Below, piece after piece: positions 62,640-64,000 of a stretch of DNA of 64,000 bases. The position numbers and the translations under genes are program-made. This DNA comes from Phorcus lineatus. Lineage: Eukaryota; Mollusca; Gastropoda; Trochida; Trochidae. Under the pieces are notes generated by a model that made no database searches, was not told the origin of the DNA, and saw only the letters and a list, made by a program, of their open reading frames with translations. The stretch is from positions 27,636,839 to 27,700,838 of the forward strand of contig OV121091.1 of assembly GCA_921293015.1 (NCBI GenBank). The letters are read 5' to 3'. Position 1 is the stretch's first letter. Each line of letters starts with the position of its first letter.

Positions 62640-63070
62640 CATTTCTTGTTTTCAGCTCAACACCTGTCAAAAACAATAACTTAAGTTTTATCAACATTGA
62701 TACTGTCAAACATAGTTATATCATCGGCAAAAAGCTAAATAAAAAGTTTCATCAGATTTATATCAATACACCTTTGGTTGTCTGAAGAAAAATAATCCAC
62801 CACACTGAAGAAGAAAAAAGAAAAGGTGATAACTGACAACCCTGTCTAACTCCAATTAAACACTCGAAGAAAATAATATTGTCTCTCTCAAGATATACAC
62901 AAGCTTGACGTTGTTATACATATTATTAAGAAGGCGATACATTTTACCTTTAACATTTCCAACCCCGAGCTTATAAAAAAAACTCTGCCGTGAAAAAGAA
63001 TAAAAAGCAGATTTTAAATCAATGAAAACACAATATAGATAATCCTTTTTAAGAGATAAATACTTAGCAA
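62640..63070 (-). pseudogene. Non-LTR retrotransposon reverse transcriptase remnant
   Basis: The minus strand reads TIIAKYLSLKKDYLYC then VFIDLKSAFYSFSR (about 62985-63065). It continues FYKLGVGNVKGKMYRLLNNM (about 62920-62975), IGVRQGCQLSPFLF (about 62825-62870) and LFADDITMF (about 62705-62735). These are the consecutive palm motifs of a LINE-type RT (FVDFxKAFDxVxR, GVRQGxxLSPxLF, the ADD box). Stops (before LELD and before LFADD) and frameshifts show it is dead. Its motif wording differs from the Tx1/L1-like copies, so it is a third LINE lineage. It lies about 150 bases upstream of the protease exon, inside what must be an intron of that gene. Confidence 0.8.
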
Positions 63071-63539
63071 TAATAGTACGAAGTTACTGAAATACTATCA
63101 CGCGTTGGAAAACATACCCGATTACGATCGTGGTAAACTTTAAGGAGGACGTTAAATGTTGCCAAAAAACTAGTATGATGAACGTAAATTGAATGAAGAA
63201 TGATCTCAGTAGAGATTTGACGAAAAGGAAAACAGTTACAATCCATTCATTTTTCAGTTAAGGTAAATTTTAAAAATGTTGGGGTCATGATCGATTTAAA
63301 AAGATAATGCCATATATTTGCTGCATGCCGTTTTGCATACCATTAAATCAGGTGCTTTTAATAAATTAATTCGAAACCAATCAAATATCATTTGGATTGA
63401 GTATATAGACGTATTGAGTTCATCTTTAGTTTCAGAAATTTAAGAAGAGATTTTTGCAGTTTTTACATCGATTTTTCAAACACTTAAACAATATTTTGTA
63501 TCGCCTGACAAACAAGTACTTTCGTGCAAGCACATAACT
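63071..63539. other. Eroded upstream part of the RT remnant, then nothing recognised
   Basis: Weak echoes of the RT N-terminal block (for example a NRVCFPTRDSIS-like stretch at 63090-63130 minus, compare GFRxGRSTxD) may continue the element to about 63250. Beyond that I recognise nothing. Confidence 0.3.
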
Positions 63540-63690
63540 TGTAATAAGCATGTTTCCCCTTCATTGACAGGGACTCCCGCTTCTTGTGTCCACAAGACTG
63601 ACAAGGATATCGATATCATCCTTGAAGAAGCTTTTGCCAGAAATGCTCTGACCGAAACATTTAGTATCAGCTATGTTGTGAAATTGTATT
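63540..63690 (+). other. Possible retroelement 3' end (Penelope-like), low confidence
   Basis: ATCATCCTTGAAGAAGCTTT then TGCCAGAAATGCTCTGACCG and AAACATTTAG resembles the CTTGAAGAAGGCT-x-x-GCCGAAACGTTTAG ends seen in Penelope-like and related retroelements. No coding part is attached. Confidence 0.2.
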
Positions 63691-64000
63691 GAAAATAGTA
63701 CAGTCAACTCACCTCATCCCTCCAATGGAAACTATAAAAAACTCTACTGATATGTCTATTTCCCGCATTCGTAACTGCATTTGTAATGTGGAACTCTTTG
63801 TAGATATTAGTATCGTACACAATAGCTTACGCTACGACTGTATAGATGTAAACAATTCTCTCATATGTTAAGAAATTGTGCAAATCTTAAATACCACCAC
63901 CGCAAGATGGTGTATATTGGTGGATGTTTGCGGCCAAGTTTTTCAATCATTTGAACAAAGTAACTTCTTATCCGTAAGACTATAACCCAGAATGATGGAG
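63691..64000. other. Right edge, nothing recognised
   Basis: A 60-codon plus-strand frame (63689-63871) has no motif. An upstream protease exon with TAAHC is not here on the minus strand. Confidence 0.4.

Overview
This window looks like AT-rich nuclear DNA from an invertebrate animal. Three observations support that. The only recognisable host gene is split into short exons by kilobase-scale introns. Almost everything else is intergenic or intronic DNA rich in mobile-element debris. The element mix (Tx1/L1-like, CR1-like and other non-LTR retrotransposons, a Penelope-like element with a GIY-YIG domain, Tc1-like DNA transposons, a possible solo LTR, fold-back elements) is typical of marine invertebrates. 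A bivalve or other mollusc is my best guess, by general resemblance only. There are no bacterial-type operons, ribosome binding sites or CRISPR arrays.

Layout. Positions 1-712 (minus) hold a decayed Tx1/L1-like reverse transcriptase cut by the left edge. A near-perfect fold-back element lies at 984-1111, and one of its arms recurs at 56.64 kb. A short element with about 38-bp terminal inverted repeats lies at 7505-7771. A diverged minisatellite with a recurrent 'TTGCTA-CTTTCTATGAATGG' theme runs over about 7.8-8.07 and 9.29-11.0 kb, around a 1.2-kb segment without it. A 5'-truncated LINE with an open C-terminal reading frame sits between 11-bp target-site duplications at 13905-14409. The 14.4-30 kb stretch is mostly featureless, with paired dispersed repeats, a 123-bp CT microsatellite and one promoter-like stretch near 26 kb. 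From 30 to 35 kb come a CR1/Jockey-like RT remnant, an AGT-rich microsatellite, a Penelope-like GIY-YIG endonuclease remnant and a probable solo LTR. An internally deleted Tc1-like element with 29-bp inverted repeats and TA duplications occupies 42134-42710, and a decayed Tc1 transposase lies at 46.4-47.0 kb. A 3.1-kb Tx1/L1-like LINE fills 49.9-53.05 kb on the minus strand.

The right end (58.85-62.49 kb, minus strand) carries the last three coding exons of a trypsin-like (S1A) serine protease: the exon with the catalytic Asp, the exon with the Cys-rich loop and specificity Asp189, and the exon with GDSGGP and the C terminus. Joining the first two in frame needs a GC-AG intron. The N-terminal exons (signal peptide, IVGG, catalytic His) are not visible and probably lie past 64 kb. 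A second, unrelated non-LTR RT remnant sits just upstream at 62.64-63.07 kb, and SINE-like sequence lies in the first intron.

I found no coherent new multi-gene system. The most informative items are the GC-AG intron, the complete insertion footprints at 14 kb and 42 kb, the degenerate tandem array at 8-11 kb, and the collinear inverted pair of repeats at 28 and 57.6 kb. No homology search could be run, so element families are assigned from visible motifs only.
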